Positions 23,858 through 32,565 of a stretch of 43,019 nt of DNA are shown here, piece by piece. The notes below the pieces were generated by a model, which was given only the letters and a program-made list of their open reading frames with translations, ran no database searches and was not told the origin of the DNA. Within the stretch, counting starts at the first letter, position 1. Each line of letters opens with the position of its first letter. Location of the stretch: positions 1-43,019 of the forward strand of contig JACIYW010000006.1 of assembly GCA_014359745.1 (NCBI GenBank), given 5' to 3'. The stretch is from Paracoccaceae bacterium (lineage in GTDB: Bacteria; Pseudomonadota; Alphaproteobacteria; Rhodobacterales; Rhodobacteraceae). The translations under genes and the position numbers were made by a program.

Positions 23858-25107
23858 GGGGCCACACCCGCAGCTTGTGCGGCTGCGCGGATGATATCAA
23901 TCGCGCCGGGATCGGAAAACGCCGCCTGCGCGCGCGCCCAGGCGTCGGCGGCCTTGTCGCCCTCTTGCAACACGCCGTAGGCGCGGATCAGTTGCGCCCA
24001 TTCGGCGGGGGTTCCGCCCTGATCGGAAAGGCGCGCGGCCAGCCCGCCAACCATGCCGCGGATCATCTCCATCCGGTCGCCCGTGCTCATCTGGCCCGCT
24101 GCGGCAACATCGGCGGCGGCGGGGCCGCGCAAGGGGGCTGCGCCCGCGCCGGGCGGCGTGTAACGCACCCCGGCCAGTTGTGCGAGTTCGCCGATCCGCT
24201 CGCGGATCGGGCCGACCCAGGGCGCGTCAGGCGGGCTTTCCTCCAGCAGCACCCGCCAGATGTTGAAGGCGCGATCCGGCCGCCCGGTCTGCGCGTCGAG
24301 CAGGCCAAGATAGAACCGCGCGGTGCCATTGCCGGGATCGGCCGCCAGAACATCTTTCAATGCCGCTTCGGCCTCGGGCGAAACATAGCCCCCCGCCGCT
24401 TCTATCAGCAACTCTGCCCGCCCGGCCAGATCGCGCGCGTCGGCAGCCTTGCCCTTGAGGGCGATCACCCGGTCCTGCGCGGCAAGTGCGGCCTTGTAAT
24501 TCCCCAAAATCGCCTCGTTGCGGGCCAGCAGCATATGCCCGCGCAGATCGTTCGGCCGACTGGCCACGGCGCCTCGCAACTGATCGATCATGGCCAGGAA
24601 CTGCGGATCGGCCTTGGCTTGCACACGCTTTGCCGCATCGCCAACCATCGCGGATGCCGCCGCCTCGGCCTCGGCCTGCGCCGGGCGCGTGTCGCGCAGC
24701 ACCTTTGCCTGGGCAAAGCGGGCGGAGAGCGGCGCGTCGCGATACCCCGGCGCGCCGATGCGCAGATAGACGCCAAAGGCCACCGCCACCACCCCGACCA
24801 CCATCGCCCCCGCCACGATGCGGCGGGTTCCCGCGCGGGCGGCCCCGCCCTTTACGCGCTGATTTCGGCCCGCGCGGTCGGCTTCCAGTATCCGGCGCTT
24901 GACCTCGGTGCGCAGCCGCCCGGCCTCGTCAGGATCAAGGATGCCGCGCCGGGTGTCTTGGTCGATCTCGGCCAGTTGATCGCGATAGACGGCGATGTCA
25001 TGGCTTTGGGCCGGGGCCGCGGCACCTGCCTGGCCCCGCAACAGGGCCATCAGCAAAAAACCGGCAACAAGGGTTGCAAGCGCGCCGCTGACGATCCAGA
25101 ATTCCAT
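23854..25107 (-). CDS. ccmI: c-type cytochrome biogenesis protein CcmI
   Basis: CcmI is the membrane chaperone that delivers apocytochrome c to the heme ligation machinery (System I). The 417-aa product has an N-terminal membrane helix (MEFWIVSGALATLVAGFLLM), a cytoplasmic segment with the family motif AVYRDQLAEIDQDTRRGILD, a second membrane helix (~residues 95-115, AGAMVVGVVAVAFGVYL) and a large periplasmic TPR-rich domain (from ~residue 175). ATG 25107 is favoured, with AAGGAGG four bases upstream; ATG 25110 would leave only one base. The next gene, yqgF, overlaps it. The other ccm genes are not in this window. It faces the soxBDAG operon divergently across 192 nt. Confidence 0.93.
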   Translation of the reverse strand: MEFWIVSGALATLVAGFLLMALLRGQAGAAAPAQSHDIAVYRDQLAEIDQDTRRGILDPDEAGRLRTEVKRRILEADRAGRNQRVKGGAARAGTRRIVAGAMVVGVVAVAFGVYLRIGAPGYRDAPLSARFAQAKVLRDTRPAQAEAEAAASAMVGDAAKRVQAKADPQFLAMIDQLRGAVASRPNDLRGHMLLARNEAILGNYKAALAAQDRVIALKGKAADARDLAGRAELLIEAAGGYVSPEAEAALKDVLAADPGNGTARFYLGLLDAQTGRPDRAFNIWRVLLEESPPDAPWVGPIRERIGELAQLAGVRYTPPGAGAAPLRGPAAADVAAAGQMSTGDRMEMIRGMVGGLAARLSDQGGTPAEWAQLIRAYGVLQEGDKAADAWARAQAAFSDPGAIDIIRAAAQAAGVAP

Positions 25108-25186
25108 CATGCCTCCTTGGTTGTGACCCATGTAAAGGCTCAAGGCCGGGATCGAAAGCCCCATGATGCCGCAACCCTGACCATGC

Positions 25187-25214
25187 GCTTTGGCCATGTC
25201 GCTTTGGCCATGTC
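25187..25214. repeat. 14-bp tandem duplication in the ccmI-soxB gap
   Basis: Two perfect copies of GCTTTGGCCATGTC are followed by a partial third (GCTTTCC) in the divergent intergenic region. No binding site known to me matches it. Confidence 0.9.
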
Positions 25215-25299
25215 GCTTTCCGCCCCGATATGCCGCAGCCGGTTGCGGTGCCGCCCCGCCACGCCGCTATACCGTTCCCAGAAAAGACCGCAGGGCCCG

Positions 25300-26544
25300 A
25301 TGAAACGCTATTCCGCCTTTTCCATCTTCCGCGAGGCGCTGCGAAACAACAGCGGCTGGCAGCGCGCCTGGGCCGCGCCCGAACCAAAGGCGCAATACGA
25401 TATCGTGATCGTGGGCGCGGGCGGGCACGGGCTGGCGACGGCGTATTACCTGGCAAGGAACCATGGCATCGCCAATGTGGCGGTGCTGGAAAAGGGCTGG
25501 CTGGGCGGCGGCAATACCGGGCGCAACACCACGGTGATCCGATCCAACTATCTGCAAGACCCGTCGGCGGCGATCTATGAAAAATCCCGCAGTCTTTATG
25601 AAACGCTCAGCCAGGATCTGAACATGAACATCATGTTCTCTCCGCGCGGCGTGATGATGCTTGCACAAACCGAACATGAGGTGCGCGGCTACAAACGCAC
25701 CGCGCAGGCCAATGCGCTGCAAGGGGTAGCGACCGAATTCATCCCGCCCGCCCGCGTCAGGGAACTGTGCCCGATCATCCGGATCGACGGCCCGCGTTAT
25801 CCGGTGCTGGGCGCGCTTTGGCAGCCGCGCGCGGGCACCGCGCGCCATGATGCGGTGGCCTGGGGCTATGCGCGGGCCTGTTCGGCCATGGGCATCGACA
25901 TTATCGAGCGGTGCGAGGTGACGGCGATCCGCAGCAACGCGGGGCAGGTGGCCGGTGTGGAAACCACGCGCGGCGCAATTTCCTGCGGCAAGCTTGCACT
26001 GGTCGTCGCGGGCCATTCGGGGCATCTGGCGGAAATGGCCGGTTTCCGCCTGCCGATCGAATCCGTGGCGCTTCAGGCGCTTGTGTCCGAACCGATCAAA
26101 CCCTGCCTTGACGTGGTGGTCATGGCCAACACCGTGCACGGCTATATGTCGCAATCCGACAAGGGAGAGATGGTGATCGGCGGCGGCGCGGATGGCTACA
26201 ACAACTACACCCAGCGCGGCAGCTTCCACCATGTCGAGGAAACCGTGCGCTCGCTCATCGAAACCTTTCCGATGCTCTCGCGGCTCAAGATGCTGCGCCA
26301 ATGGGGCGGCATTGTTGACATGACCGGCGATCGGTCGCCGATCCTGTCGAAAACCCCGCTGGGCGGCTGCTATGTCAACTGCGGCTGGGGCACCGGCGGG
26401 TTCAAGGCGATCCCCGGTTCGGGCTGGGCGATGGCCGAACTGCTGGCCAAGGGCCACAGCCCGCTTGCCGAAGCCTTCGGGCTGGACCGGTTCCGCGAGG
26501 GGCGTTTCATCGACGAATCCGTGGCGGCGGGGGTGGCGCATTGA
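25300..26544 (+). CDS. soxB: Sarcosine oxidase beta subunit SoxB
   Basis: SoxB is the flavin-carrying subunit of heterotetrameric sarcosine oxidase, which demethylates sarcosine to glycine with O2, giving H2O2 and a one-carbon unit. The 414-aa product opens with the dinucleotide-binding motif DIVIVGAGGHGLATAYYLAR (glycines from residue 39). RHDAVAWGYARA around His183 corresponds to the histidine that binds FMN covalently in this family. The C-terminus carries GGCYVNCGWGTGGFKAIPGS. Start ATG 25300 gives the usual N-terminus (MKRYSAFSIFREAL). The open frame extends far upstream antisense to ccmI without homology. soxD follows after 103 nt, a gap that contains a GC-rich hairpin. Confidence 0.96.
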   Translation: MKRYSAFSIFREALRNNSGWQRAWAAPEPKAQYDIVIVGAGGHGLATAYYLARNHGIANVAVLEKGWLGGGNTGRNTTVIRSNYLQDPSAAIYEKSRSLYETLSQDLNMNIMFSPRGVMMLAQTEHEVRGYKRTAQANALQGVATEFIPPARVRELCPIIRIDGPRYPVLGALWQPRAGTARHDAVAWGYARACSAMGIDIIERCEVTAIRSNAGQVAGVETTRGAISCGKLALVVAGHSGHLAEMAGFRLPIESVALQALVSEPIKPCLDVVVMANTVHGYMSQSDKGEMVIGGGADGYNNYTQRGSFHHVEETVRSLIETFPMLSRLKMLRQWGGIVDMTGDRSPILSKTPLGGCYVNCGWGTGGFKAIPGSGWAMAELLAKGHSPLAEAFGLDRFREGRFIDESVAAGVAH

Positions 26545-26598
26545 CCAAAATACACCCCCCCTTTTCCCATCCTCTCGACCGAAATACTCTCGGGGGGC

Positions 26599-26621
26599 GC
26601 GGGGGGCAGACAGCCCCCCGC
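26599..26621 (+). other. GC-rich hairpin between soxB and soxD
   Basis: GCGGGGGGC (26599-26607) and GCCCCCCGC (26613-26621) form a perfect 9-bp stem over a 5-nt loop (AGACA). There is no T run, so it is not a standard terminator. It may lower soxDAG levels or protect the soxB message. It looks like a dispersed intergenic hairpin of this bacterial group, but that is inference. Confidence 0.6.
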
Positions 26622-26647
26622 CCTTGCCTCCCGCGCAGGCCCCAACC

Positions 26648-26986
26648 ATGCTGATCCTGACCTGCCCCTGTTGCGGCATCAAGGCCGATGAAACCGAACT
26701 TGCGCCGGGCGGCGAGGCGCATATCAAACGCCATGGCCCCGGATCGTCGGATGCCGAGTTCGAGGCCTATCTGTTCACCCGCGCCAACCCGCGCGGCGTG
26801 CATTTCGAACGCTGGCGCCACGCTTATGGCTGCGGCAAATGGTTCCTGGCCGCCCGCGCCACCGACACGCTGGAGGTGTTCGGCACCTACCCCGCAACAT
26901 CCACCGCCGTGCCCGATGCCATCCTTTCCCGCATCCGCGCCCGCCGCCCCGACTGGATCAAACCCGACCGGATCAAACCGGCATGA
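26648..26986 (+). CDS. soxD: Sarcosine oxidase delta subunit SoxD
   Basis: SoxD is the small zinc-binding subunit of sarcosine oxidase. The 112-aa product starts with the metal motif TCPCCG (Cys6, Cys9) and continues with FERWRHAYGCGKWF (His58, Cys62), matching the family's zinc site of two cysteines plus later His/Cys ligands. The segment RANPRGVHFERWRH is a strong family signature. The start is ATG 26648. Its stop overlaps the soxA start (ATGA), so the two are translationally coupled. Length is typical (~100 aa). Confidence 0.94.
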   Translation: MLILTCPCCGIKADETELAPGGEAHIKRHGPGSSDAEFEAYLFTRANPRGVHFERWRHAYGCGKWFLAARATDTLEVFGTYPATSTAVPDAILSRIRARRPDWIKPDRIKPA

Positions 26987-29952
26987 GCCATCGTCTTCCC
27001 TCTGGCGGCCGCCTGATCGACCGCGCCACCACGCTTGGTTTCACCTTCAACGGGCGTCGGCTCAAGGGCTATGGCGGCGATACGCTGGCCTCGGCGCTGC
27101 TGGGCAATGACCGGATGCTGGTGGGCCGGTCGTTCAAATACCATCGCCCACGCGGCATCGTGGCCTCGGGCCCCGAAGAGCCGAACGCGCTGGTCGGCCT
27201 GGGGCAGGGCGCGCGGTTCGAGCCGAACCAACGCGCCACCACAACCGACCTTTTCGCCGATCTTGTCGCGCAAAGCCAGAACCACTGGCCCAGTCTTGAT
27301 TTTGACATCGGCGCGCTGAATGGCCTGATGTCGCGGTTTCTGTCGGCGGGGTTCTATTACAAGACCTTCATCCACCCCCGCGCCTTCTGGAAACACCTGT
27401 TCGAGCCGACGATCCGGCACTCGGCGGGGCTTGGCCGGCCGACAAGCGAACCCGACGCCGACCGTTACGAACACCTCTATGCCTTTGCCGACGTTCTGGT
27501 GATCGGCGGCGGTATCGCGGGGTTGCAGGCGGCGCGCACGGCGGCCGAAAGCGGCGCGCGGGTGATGATCTGGGAACAATCGGCGCATTGGGGCGGCCGC
27601 GCCCCCGTCGATGATCCCGATGTCGAAGGCATGCCCCCCGACGACTGGATCAGCGCCACGCTGCACTGGCTGCGGGCGCAGCCCAATGTCACGCTGCGCA
27701 GCCGCACCATGGGGGCGGGCGTCTATGATCACGGCTATGCGCTGGGCTATGAACGGGTGACCGATCACCTGCCCGGCCTTGATGCGCCCCGCCACCGCCT
27801 GTGGCGCGTGCGCGCCGGTCGGATCATCACCGCCACCGGCGCGATAGAGCGGCCGCTGTCCTTTGCGGGCAATGATGTGCCGGGGGTGATGCTGGCCGGG
27901 GCGGTGCGCGATTACGTCGTCAATTTCGGGGTGGCGCCGGGTCGGCGCACCGTGATCGTCACCAACAATGACGATGCCTACCGCACCGCCATCACCCTGC
28001 ACAGCGCCGGGTTGGAGGTGGCGGCGGTGATTGACGCGCGCGCCCGCGCCACCGGCGATCTGCCGCAGCGCGCCCGCAGCCTTGGCATCCGGGTAATGAC
28101 GGGGCGGGCGATTGCGCGGGTGCGGGGCGGGGGCCGGGTGACGGGGGTTGATATCTGTCAACACACTGGCACCGGCGCGGCCGGCGCGCTGATTGCCTGC
28201 GATGCGGTGGCGATGTCGGGCGGCTGGTCGCCGGTGGTGCACCTTTGGTCGCATTGCGGCGGCAAGCTGATCTGGGACGCGGGCGCGGCCCTTTTCCGCC
28301 CCGATCCGGCCCGCGCGCCCACCGGGGCCGATGGCGCGGCTTTCGTGGCGGCGGCGGGGGCGGCGAACGGGGTGATGCGGGGCGCGGCGCTTCTGGCCGA
28401 TGCCCGCGCGGCGGCGGCGGGCGGCGACGCACCCGCCCCGGAACCTGAGGCGATCACCCCCGTCTGGATCATGCCCGCCGCCGCCGGGCCCGGCCTGCGG
28501 GCGAAGATGTGGCTCGATTTTCAGAACGATGTCAAAGTGTCCGACGTGCAGCAGGCCGCGCGCGAGGGCTATGTCAGCGTTGAACACGCCAAACGCTATA
28601 CCACGCTGGGCATGGCCACCGATCAGGGCAAGCTGGGCAATATCAACGGCCTTGCGGTTCTGTCGGATGCGCAAGGCGCGCCGATCCCGGATGTCGGCAC
28701 CACCACCTTTCGCCCGCCCTACACGCCCATTTCGATGGGGGCCATCGCGGGCGAGGCGCGCGGCGATGTCTTTCAGCCGCTGCGCCGCACCCCGATGCAT
28801 GACTGGCACGCCGCCCATGGCGCCGATTGGGAACCGGCGGGCCAATGGCGGCGCCCCTATTGCTATCTTCGGCCGGGTGAGGCGCGCAATGATGCGGTCG
28901 CGCGCGAAATTCTGGCGGTGCGCGGGGGTGTCGGGCTGATCGATGCGTCAACCCTTGGCAAGATCATCGTCAAGGGGCCGGATGCGGGCCGGTTTCTGGA
29001 CATGCTTTACACCAACATGATGAGCAATCTTGCCCCCGGCAAATGCCGCTATGGGCTGATGTGTTCGGAAAACGGCTTTCTGATCGATGACGGGGTGGTG
29101 GCGCGGATCGACGAAGACACCTGGCTTTGCCACACCACCACCGGCGGCGCGGACCGCATTCACGCCCATATGGAAGACTGGCTGCAATGCGAATGGTTCG
29201 ATTGGCGCGTGTACACCGCCAATGTCACCGAACAGTTCGCGCAGATTGCCGTGGCCGGGCCGAAGGCGCGCGATCTTTTGCAGGCGCTGGGGGGCCTGGA
29301 CGTATCATCGGGCGCGCTGCCGTTCATGTCCTGGGCCGGGGGGCGGCTTGCCGGTATTCCTCTGCGCGCCTATCGGATTTCGTTCAGCGGCGAGCTGTCT
29401 TACGAACTGGCCACGCCCGCCGGGCACGGGCTGGCGCTGTGGCGGGCGCTGGTGGATGCCGGGCAGGATCTGGGCGTGATCGCCTATGGCACCGAGGCGA
29501 TGCATGTCATGCGCGCCGAAAAGGGGTTCATCATGATCGGCGATGAAACCGACGGCACGGTCATTCCGCAGGATCTGGGCCTTGGCTGGGCGATCTCACG
29601 GAAAAAGGCCGATTACATCGGCAAGCGCGCGCAGGAACGGGCGCATATGACCGACCCGGATCGCTGGAAACTGGTCGGGTTGCAAACCCTTGACGGATCG
29701 GTACTGCCCGAAGGGGCCTATGCGGTGACGGATGCGCGCAATGCCAACGGGCAGGTGGTGACAGAGGGACGCGTGACCTCGACCTGTCATTCCCCGACGT
29801 TTGACCGTGGCATCGCCATGGGGCTGGTGCGCCATGGCCCCGACCGGATGGGTGAGGTGCTGCGTTTCAACCGCGTCGATGGCACCACGGTTGAGGCGCG
29901 CATCGTCGATCCGTGTCTTTATGACCCGAAGGGAGGGCGGCAAGATGTCTGA
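26983..29952 (+). CDS. soxA: Sarcosine oxidase alpha subunit SoxA
   Basis: SoxA is the largest subunit of sarcosine oxidase. It binds NAD and transfers the one-carbon unit to tetrahydrofolate. The 989-aa product has three parts: an N-terminal ferredoxin-like region (FTFNGRRLKGYGGDTLASAL, then RSFKYHRPRGI), a Rossmann region (DVLVIGGGIAGLQAARTAAE, from ~residue 165), and a C-terminal glycine-cleavage T-protein-like domain (from ~residue 600, with GVGLIDASTLGKIIVKGPDA and FISFSGELSYEL-like sequence). ATG 26983 overlaps the soxD stop. The soxG start lies within its last codons (8-nt overlap). Length and motifs match the family; no damage is visible. Confidence 0.96.
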   Translation: MSHRLPSGGRLIDRATTLGFTFNGRRLKGYGGDTLASALLGNDRMLVGRSFKYHRPRGIVASGPEEPNALVGLGQGARFEPNQRATTTDLFADLVAQSQNHWPSLDFDIGALNGLMSRFLSAGFYYKTFIHPRAFWKHLFEPTIRHSAGLGRPTSEPDADRYEHLYAFADVLVIGGGIAGLQAARTAAESGARVMIWEQSAHWGGRAPVDDPDVEGMPPDDWISATLHWLRAQPNVTLRSRTMGAGVYDHGYALGYERVTDHLPGLDAPRHRLWRVRAGRIITATGAIERPLSFAGNDVPGVMLAGAVRDYVVNFGVAPGRRTVIVTNNDDAYRTAITLHSAGLEVAAVIDARARATGDLPQRARSLGIRVMTGRAIARVRGGGRVTGVDICQHTGTGAAGALIACDAVAMSGGWSPVVHLWSHCGGKLIWDAGAALFRPDPARAPTGADGAAFVAAAGAANGVMRGAALLADARAAAAGGDAPAPEPEAITPVWIMPAAAGPGLRAKMWLDFQNDVKVSDVQQAAREGYVSVEHAKRYTTLGMATDQGKLGNINGLAVLSDAQGAPIPDVGTTTFRPPYTPISMGAIAGEARGDVFQPLRRTPMHDWHAAHGADWEPAGQWRRPYCYLRPGEARNDAVAREILAVRGGVGLIDASTLGKIIVKGPDAGRFLDMLYTNMMSNLAPGKCRYGLMCSENGFLIDDGVVARIDEDTWLCHTTTGGADRIHAHMEDWLQCEWFDWRVYTANVTEQFAQIAVAGPKARDLLQALGGLDVSSGALPFMSWAGGRLAGIPLRAYRISFSGELSYELATPAGHGLALWRALVDAGQDLGVIAYGTEAMHVMRAEKGFIMIGDETDGTVIPQDLGLGWAISRKKADYIGKRAQERAHMTDPDRWKLVGLQTLDGSVLPEGAYAVTDARNANGQVVTEGRVTSTCHSPTFDRGIAMGLVRHGPDRMGEVLRFNRVDGTTVEARIVDPCLYDPKGGRQDV

Positions 29953-30532
29953 CCCCGTCAGCGCGCTGCCCGGCGCCCGCTACACGGGCTATGTGACGGT
30001 GGCCGAAGCCGGGGTGCAAGGCATGATCACCCTGCGCGGCGATCCATCCGCCGACGCGCTGCGCAGGGCGTTGCGCGCGGCCATCGGGGCGGACATGCCG
30101 GATCGACGGCGCATCGTGGCAGGCACCGCAGGCGCGGTGGCGTGGATGTCGCCCGACGAGGTGCTGATCCTGCTTCCCCACGGGGAAGCCGCGCGGGTGG
30201 TGGCGCAGATGCAGGCGGCCCTGGCGGGCGAACATGCGCTGGTGGTGGATGTGTCGGACGCGCGGGCGATGTTCACGCTGCGCGGCAAGGGCAGCGGCGC
30301 GGATGTGCGCGAGGTGCTGGCCAAGCTATGCCCGGTCGATCTGGCGCCCGCTGCCCTGCCCGCGGGCGAGGTGCGCCGTACCCGCGCCGCGCAGGCGGCG
30401 GTGGCCTTCTGGATCGACGCGGCGGGCGTGGCGCATCTGATCTGTTTTCGGTCGGTCGCGCAGTATGTCTTTGATTTGATCAGCCTTTCAGCCCGGCCCG
30501 GCGCCGAGGCGGGGCTGTTCCCGGACCCCTGA
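29945..30532 (+). CDS. soxG: Sarcosine oxidase gamma subunit SoxG
   Basis: SoxG completes the heterotetramer and helps shape the folate-binding part. The 195-aa product has the gamma-subunit features RRIVAGTAGAVAWMSPDEVL and DARAMFTLRGKG, then CPVDLAPAALPAGEVRRTRA. Start ATG 29945 lies inside the soxA gene, overlapping by 8 nt. It is the last gene of soxBDAG. Folate or formyl-tetrahydrofolate genes (folD, purU, glyA), often downstream in other bacteria, are absent here. The next gene is a superoxide dismutase, which may have its own promoter. Confidence 0.92.
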   Translation: MSDPVSALPGARYTGYVTVAEAGVQGMITLRGDPSADALRRALRAAIGADMPDRRRIVAGTAGAVAWMSPDEVLILLPHGEAARVVAQMQAALAGEHALVVDVSDARAMFTLRGKGSGADVREVLAKLCPVDLAPAALPAGEVRRTRAAQAAVAFWIDAAGVAHLICFRSVAQYVFDLISLSARPGAEAGLFPDP

Positions 30533-30567
30533 ATTCAGGTATTTCCCACAGACCTTTGGTGCGGCCC

Positions 30568-30601
30568 CTTGACCTTCGGGCGGGAAAGGCCCTTATCTGG
30601 G
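30568..30601 (+). promoter_or_regulatory. RpoH-like promoter before the superoxide dismutase gene
   Basis: CTTGACC (30568-30574) and CTTATCTGGG (30592-30601) resemble the alphaproteobacterial heat-shock sigma consensus CTTG and CYTATNTNNG; the second matches every fixed position. The spacing after CTTG is 20 nt, two longer than the usual 17-18. A plain sigma-70 reading is also possible but has a poor -10. Confidence 0.4.
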
Positions 30602-30644
30602 GGGCAACCGGATAATTCAATCAGACCCTGCGAAAGGATTTCAC

Positions 30645-31253
30645 ATGGCTTTCGAACTCCCCCCCCTTCCCTATGCCCATGACGCGCTGGCCGATCTTGG
30701 CATGTCCAAAGAAACGCTGGAATTTCACCATGACATTCACCACAAGGCCTATGTCGACAATGGCAACAAGCTGATTTCCGGCACCGAATGGGACGGCAAA
30801 TCAGTTGAGGAGATCATCAAGGGCACCTATCAGTCGGGCGCCGTGGCGCAATCGGGCATTTTCAACAATGCCTCTCAGCACTGGAACCACACACAGTTCT
30901 GGGAAATGATGGCGCCGGGTGAGAAAAAGATCCCCGGCGCGCTTGAGACGCGGCTCAAGGATGCGTTCGGCTCTGTCGACAAGTTCAAGGAAGAGTTCGC
31001 CGCCGCGGGCGCCGGGCAGTTCGGGTCGGGCTGGGCCTGGCTGGTCGTGGATGCGGAAGGCAACCTGCGCGTCACCAAGACCGAGAACGGCGTCAATCCG
31101 CTTTGTTTCGGGCAGACGGCACTTTTGGGATGCGATGTGTGGGAACACAGCTATTACATCGATTTTCGCAACAAGCGGCCGGCCTATCTGACCAACTTTC
31201 TTGAAAAGCTGGTCAATTGGGAAAACGTGGCCGAGCGGTTGTGGAATGCCTGA
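30645..31253 (+). CDS. sodB: Fe/Mn-type superoxide dismutase
   Basis: The enzyme converts superoxide to H2O2 and O2 in the cytoplasm. The 202-aa protein has the four metal ligands: His28 (FHHDIHHKAYV), His82 (HWNHTQFW), Asp164 and His168 (CDVWEHSYYIDF). The segment AGQFGSGWAWLVVD is nearer the iron-type form, though related alphaproteobacterial enzymes can use either metal. GAAAGG precedes the start. It is transcribed alone and ends at a strong hairpin terminator, convergent with thyX. Being next to sarcosine oxidase, an H2O2-producing enzyme, may be coincidence. Confidence 0.95.
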   Translation: MAFELPPLPYAHDALADLGMSKETLEFHHDIHHKAYVDNGNKLISGTEWDGKSVEEIIKGTYQSGAVAQSGIFNNASQHWNHTQFWEMMAPGEKKIPGALETRLKDAFGSVDKFKEEFAAAGAGQFGSGWAWLVVDAEGNLRVTKTENGVNPLCFGQTALLGCDVWEHSYYIDFRNKRPAYLTNFLEKLVNWENVAERLWNA

Positions 31254-31277
31254 AACGGGTCTTCGCTAACGTGATAT

Positions 31278-31312
31278 GGCCCCGCCGGGTAACCCTTGGG
31301 CGGGGCCTTTTT
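31278..31312 (+). terminator. Rho-independent terminator of the superoxide dismutase gene
   Basis: GGCCCCGCC (31278-31286) pairs with GGCGGGGCC (31299-31307) over a 12-nt loop and is followed at once by TTTTT. The position 24 nt after the stop codon and the stem plus T run make this a clear terminator. Confidence 0.9.
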
Positions 31313-31445
31313 CTTGCCGGAATGACCGAACGGGTGCCACCACCCGCGCGCAAAAGCTGCGCATTCATTGCGCACCGGTGCGGCGCCGGAAGCCTGGCGC
31401 TTCGGTGACGGCCAGCGTGGCCTGCGCCCGCGCTGCAAGGGCGGA

Positions 31446-32351
31446 TCAGCCGAATATATCGATGAATTCCCGCCATTCCCGCGCGCTCATGCCGCTGGTC
31501 TCTTGCGTCACCTTCTCCCCCGCCAGCATCCGGCGCAGGCAGGCAAGCGCCTTGGCTGACAATGTGGCGCCGCCCATGCGGTAATCCTCGAACGCGGCAT
31601 AGGCCAGCGGCACCCAATCGCGCACGCAGGCAGCGATCGCCTCGGCATAGACGCGGATCTCGTATTGCGCATGGGCATCGGCGCGCAGGCGCAGGAAGTG
31701 GAAGAGGTTGTGCAGGTCGGTCTTCCAGTACCATTGCGTGTAGATATTGGCGGGCAGGTTCATGCGCGCCAGTTCGCGGGCAAGACCCTGCTGGCCGTCT
31801 TGGCTAAGCATCGCCTCGTAATTGTCATAGGCGCGCATCGCGTCGGTTTTGAGGATGTCGAGCACGCGCGCGGCCTCGGACCCGTCCAGCACCGCGCCCC
31901 GGCCCTGGTTGTTCTGGGTGGATTGCGCGGCAAGCTGTTCGGGGGCGGGGATGTAGAATTCGCGGTCCATCACCGAATAGCGGGCGGAGTATTCGTTGAC
32001 GTTGGCCGTTCGGTGGCGGATCCATTGGCGGGCGACGAAGATTGGCAGTTTGACGTGCAGCTTGATCTCGCACATCTCGAAGGGGGTCGAATGCCAGTGG
32101 CGCATCAGATAGCGGATCAGCCCCTCGTCATTCTGCACATGTTTGGTGCCCGCGCCGTAAGACACGCGCGCGGCCTGCACGATGGCCGCATCATCGCCCA
32201 TGTAATCGATCACCCGCACAAAGCCGTGATCAAGCACCGGGTTGGCGTGGTAAAGATGCGCCTCCATCCCGTCGCTGACCGCGCGCAGGGTCGGGCGGGG
32301 GGTGGCGCGCTGTGCGGCAATCTCGGCCTGCTGGTCGGGGGAGAGGGGCAT
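31446..32351 (-). CDS. thyX: FAD-dependent thymidylate synthase ThyX
   Basis: ThyX methylates dUMP to dTMP using methylenetetrahydrofolate and FAD/NADPH, replacing ThyA. The 301-aa enzyme contains the ThyX motif in the form [15 protein letters not shown] (residues 112-126); the first conserved small residue, often Ser, is Asn here, while the final Ser is kept. Other family blocks are [20 protein letters not shown] and [24 protein letters not shown] 32351 is chosen because AAAGGA stands 8 nt upstream and the frame beyond it crosses the promoter. It converges on the superoxide dismutase gene. Confidence 0.96.
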   Translation of the reverse strand: MPLSPDQQAEIAAQRATPRPTLRAVSDGMEAHLYHANPVLDHGFVRVIDYMGDDAAIVQAARVSYGAGTKHVQNDEGLIRYLMRHWHSTPFEMCEIKLHVKLPIFVARQWIRHRTANVNEYSARYSVMDREFYIPAPEQLAAQSTQNNQGRGAVLDGSEAARVLDILKTDAMRAYDNYEAMLSQDGQQGLARELARMNLPANIYTQWYWKTDLHNLFHFLRLRADAHAQYEIRVYAEAIAACVRDWVPLAYAAFEDYRMGGATLSAKALACLRRMLAGEKVTQETSGMSAREWREFIDIFG

Positions 32352-32387
32352 GGCGGCGATCCTTTGGCGATGGGTGAGTCGGCGCCC

Positions 32388-32416
32388 ACTATATCTGGGG
32401 TGGTGGGCTGAGTGAA
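32388..32416 (-). promoter_or_regulatory. Sigma-70 promoter of thyX
   Basis: On the minus strand TTCACT (32416-32411), 17 nt, TATAGT (32393-32388) matches the consensus at 4 of 6 and 5 of 6 positions. It predicts a start near 32381 and a leader of about 30 nt. Confidence 0.55.
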
Positions 32417-32487
32417 CGTCTATATGAAGTTGAGAAGGGCGGGCTTGCGCGAAATGCCACGGTCGCTCGGAAACTGCCCGTGGGCGT

Positions 32488-32516
32488 TGACTTTTTCCGG
32501 GGATCAAGGGATTCTG
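32488..32516 (+). promoter_or_regulatory. Possible promoter of the lipoprotein/Slam operon
   Basis: TTGACT (32488-32493), 17 nt, GATTCT (32511-32516) gives a good -35 but only a 3-of-6 -10. It lies about 50 nt upstream of the lipoprotein start. Confidence 0.35.
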
Positions 32517-32565
32517 ATAACAGGCACGTCATCCACAGAAGATGATGAAACGGGCAGAGGGTTTC

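Noticed and set aside
23875-25299. Plus-strand extension upstream of soxB
   Set aside because: It is antisense to ccmI and has no homology; the soxB family start MKRYSAFSIF is at 25300.
25267-26727. 486-aa minus-strand frame opposite soxB
   Set aside because: Arg/His/Gly-rich shadow without domains; SoxB on the plus strand is well supported.
26887-28845. 652-aa open frame on the minus strand opposite soxA
   Set aside because: It is the mirror of a high-GC coding gene, is rich in Arg, His and Pro without any domain, and the plus strand carries clear SoxA motifs.
31313-31445. Possible terminator for thyX between the convergent genes
   Set aside because: Only short imperfect pairings (for example GGCCAGCGTGGCC) without a T run are visible.
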